A DNA stretch of 64,000 bases from Eurosta solidaginis (Eukaryota; Arthropoda; Insecta; Diptera; Tephritidae), in NCBI RefSeq assembly GCF_040869045.1, contig NC_090319.1, positions 358,749,739-358,813,738 on the forward strand, in the 5' to 3' direction. The notes beneath the pieces were generated by a model. It had not been told where the DNA came from and did not search any database. It saw nothing but the letters and a program-made list of their open reading frames with translations. This document shows, in pieces, positions 63,360-64,000 of this stretch. The translations under genes and the position numbers were made by a program. The number at the start of each line of letters is the position of its first letter. Position 1 is the first letter of the stretch.

Positions 63360-64000
63360 CATCAATATCCTCTAACGGGAGTCATTTCAACAGTGGTGTT
63401 ATAGGCATTGATTCATGTCATGTGAGAACACATTGCAAGCGGGGCATACATTTTGTATGTCGGGGTTCATTCTGAATAGATAAAAGTTTAACCTGTTACA
63501 GTTCCTGATAGCAGTTGAGCTAGAGAGACCAGCGTTTCCCTAGGGAGAGTTCGTTCCTCTTCTGCGAGGTATGAGTATTTTTCTTTAAGAACTGGATATT
63601 CCTGTCATAGAGATCCGACTACAACACTGTCACAACAATAACAAAAACAACAACAGGTCCGACGCGTGTTTATGGATATCACTGAGGACCTGCTTGTGCG
63701 CTTTCGCTTCATACGGCTGTTCTCAGGTGTCGTATTTCCTCATAATGCTTACAGATATTACCTCTTAACCTGGGAGGTGTGGATTCTTCAATCAGATGTC
63801 TGTTGGGATGCCCAAGTTTCTGGGTATTTAACAGGAACTGTTTGTTCAGCATTTCATTTCTCTCCCTGATGAGGAGTATTCTCGCCTCATTATGTACATG
63901 GTGTTCTGGGGACATAAGAAGACAACCCGTGGCGGTTCTGAGGGCATTATTTTGGCAGGTCTGTAGCTTCTTCCAGTGAGTAGTCTTTGGCAACCATATC
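63360..64000 (-). pseudogene. Jockey-type ORF2 remnant at window end
   Basis: Minus strand from 63993: THWKKLQTCQNNALRTATGC, LLMSPEHHVHNEARILLIRE, RNEMLNKQFLLNTQKLGHPN and NICKHYEEIRHL. This is the best preserved copy of the Jockey-type RT tail here. It continues out of the window. Below 63700 it decays, and a CAACAATAACAAAAACAACA run lies at 63633-63655. Confidence 0.82.

Overview
The window is eukaryotic nuclear DNA from a higher fly. A tephritid fruit fly fits best (inference). The clues are a fly-type WDR20 gene with introns, AT-rich introns, and many DINE-1-like repeats carrying GGACGGACGGACATGGCTCA-type cores, a pattern I associate with Tephritidae and Drosophilidae. No bacterial features, CRISPR arrays or rRNA genes were seen.

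The only host protein-coding gene I could establish is WDR20 (minus strand). Three coding exons are visible: 38896-39084, 36876-38825, and a 21-codon last exon at 28656-28718. An 8.1-kb last intron separates the final two. The 5' exon is not visible. Nearly everything else is transposable element (TE) sequence.

Layout. 1-3210: decayed non-LTR retrotransposon (LINE-A). 3212-7560: Jockey-type and R1/LOA-type reverse transcriptase remnants, split by DINE-1-like elements with a satellite-like core. 7684-8069: a tRNA-derived SINE with perfect target duplications. 8128-18643: one type-2 DINE-like element broken by a PIF/Harbinger transposon (8740-14654) and by a Harbinger MITE (14747-18220). The Harbinger has a DDE transposase with all motifs present and a Myb-like gene split by a 3.1-kb DINE-1-like insertion. 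The MITE holds a hAT-like element, which holds another hAT-like element, which holds a SINE and a fold-back hAT MITE. 20795-23535: a DINE-like element holding a canonical Helitron (21004-22644). 23794-28655: MITEs and AT-rich DNA, probably including the WDR20 3' UTR. 28656-39084: WDR20, with a LINE-B in its last intron whose two ORFs are both open. 39456-48235: retroposon and DINE remnants, an internally deleted Ty3/Gypsy element with a SAP-domain gag, a truncated LINE, a MITE and RT debris. 48556-60728: a direct duplication of 4,511 bp whose second copy differs in length by exactly one 310-bp hAT MITE plus its 8-bp target duplication. 60650-64000: Jockey-type ORF2 remnants and a (CAA)n-tailed retroposon.

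The insertion events give a relative chronology. Pre-insertion sites can be read within the window for the Harbinger (type-2 DINE near 23251) and the Helitron (near 54370). Identities were judged by eye; no alignment or database search was run.
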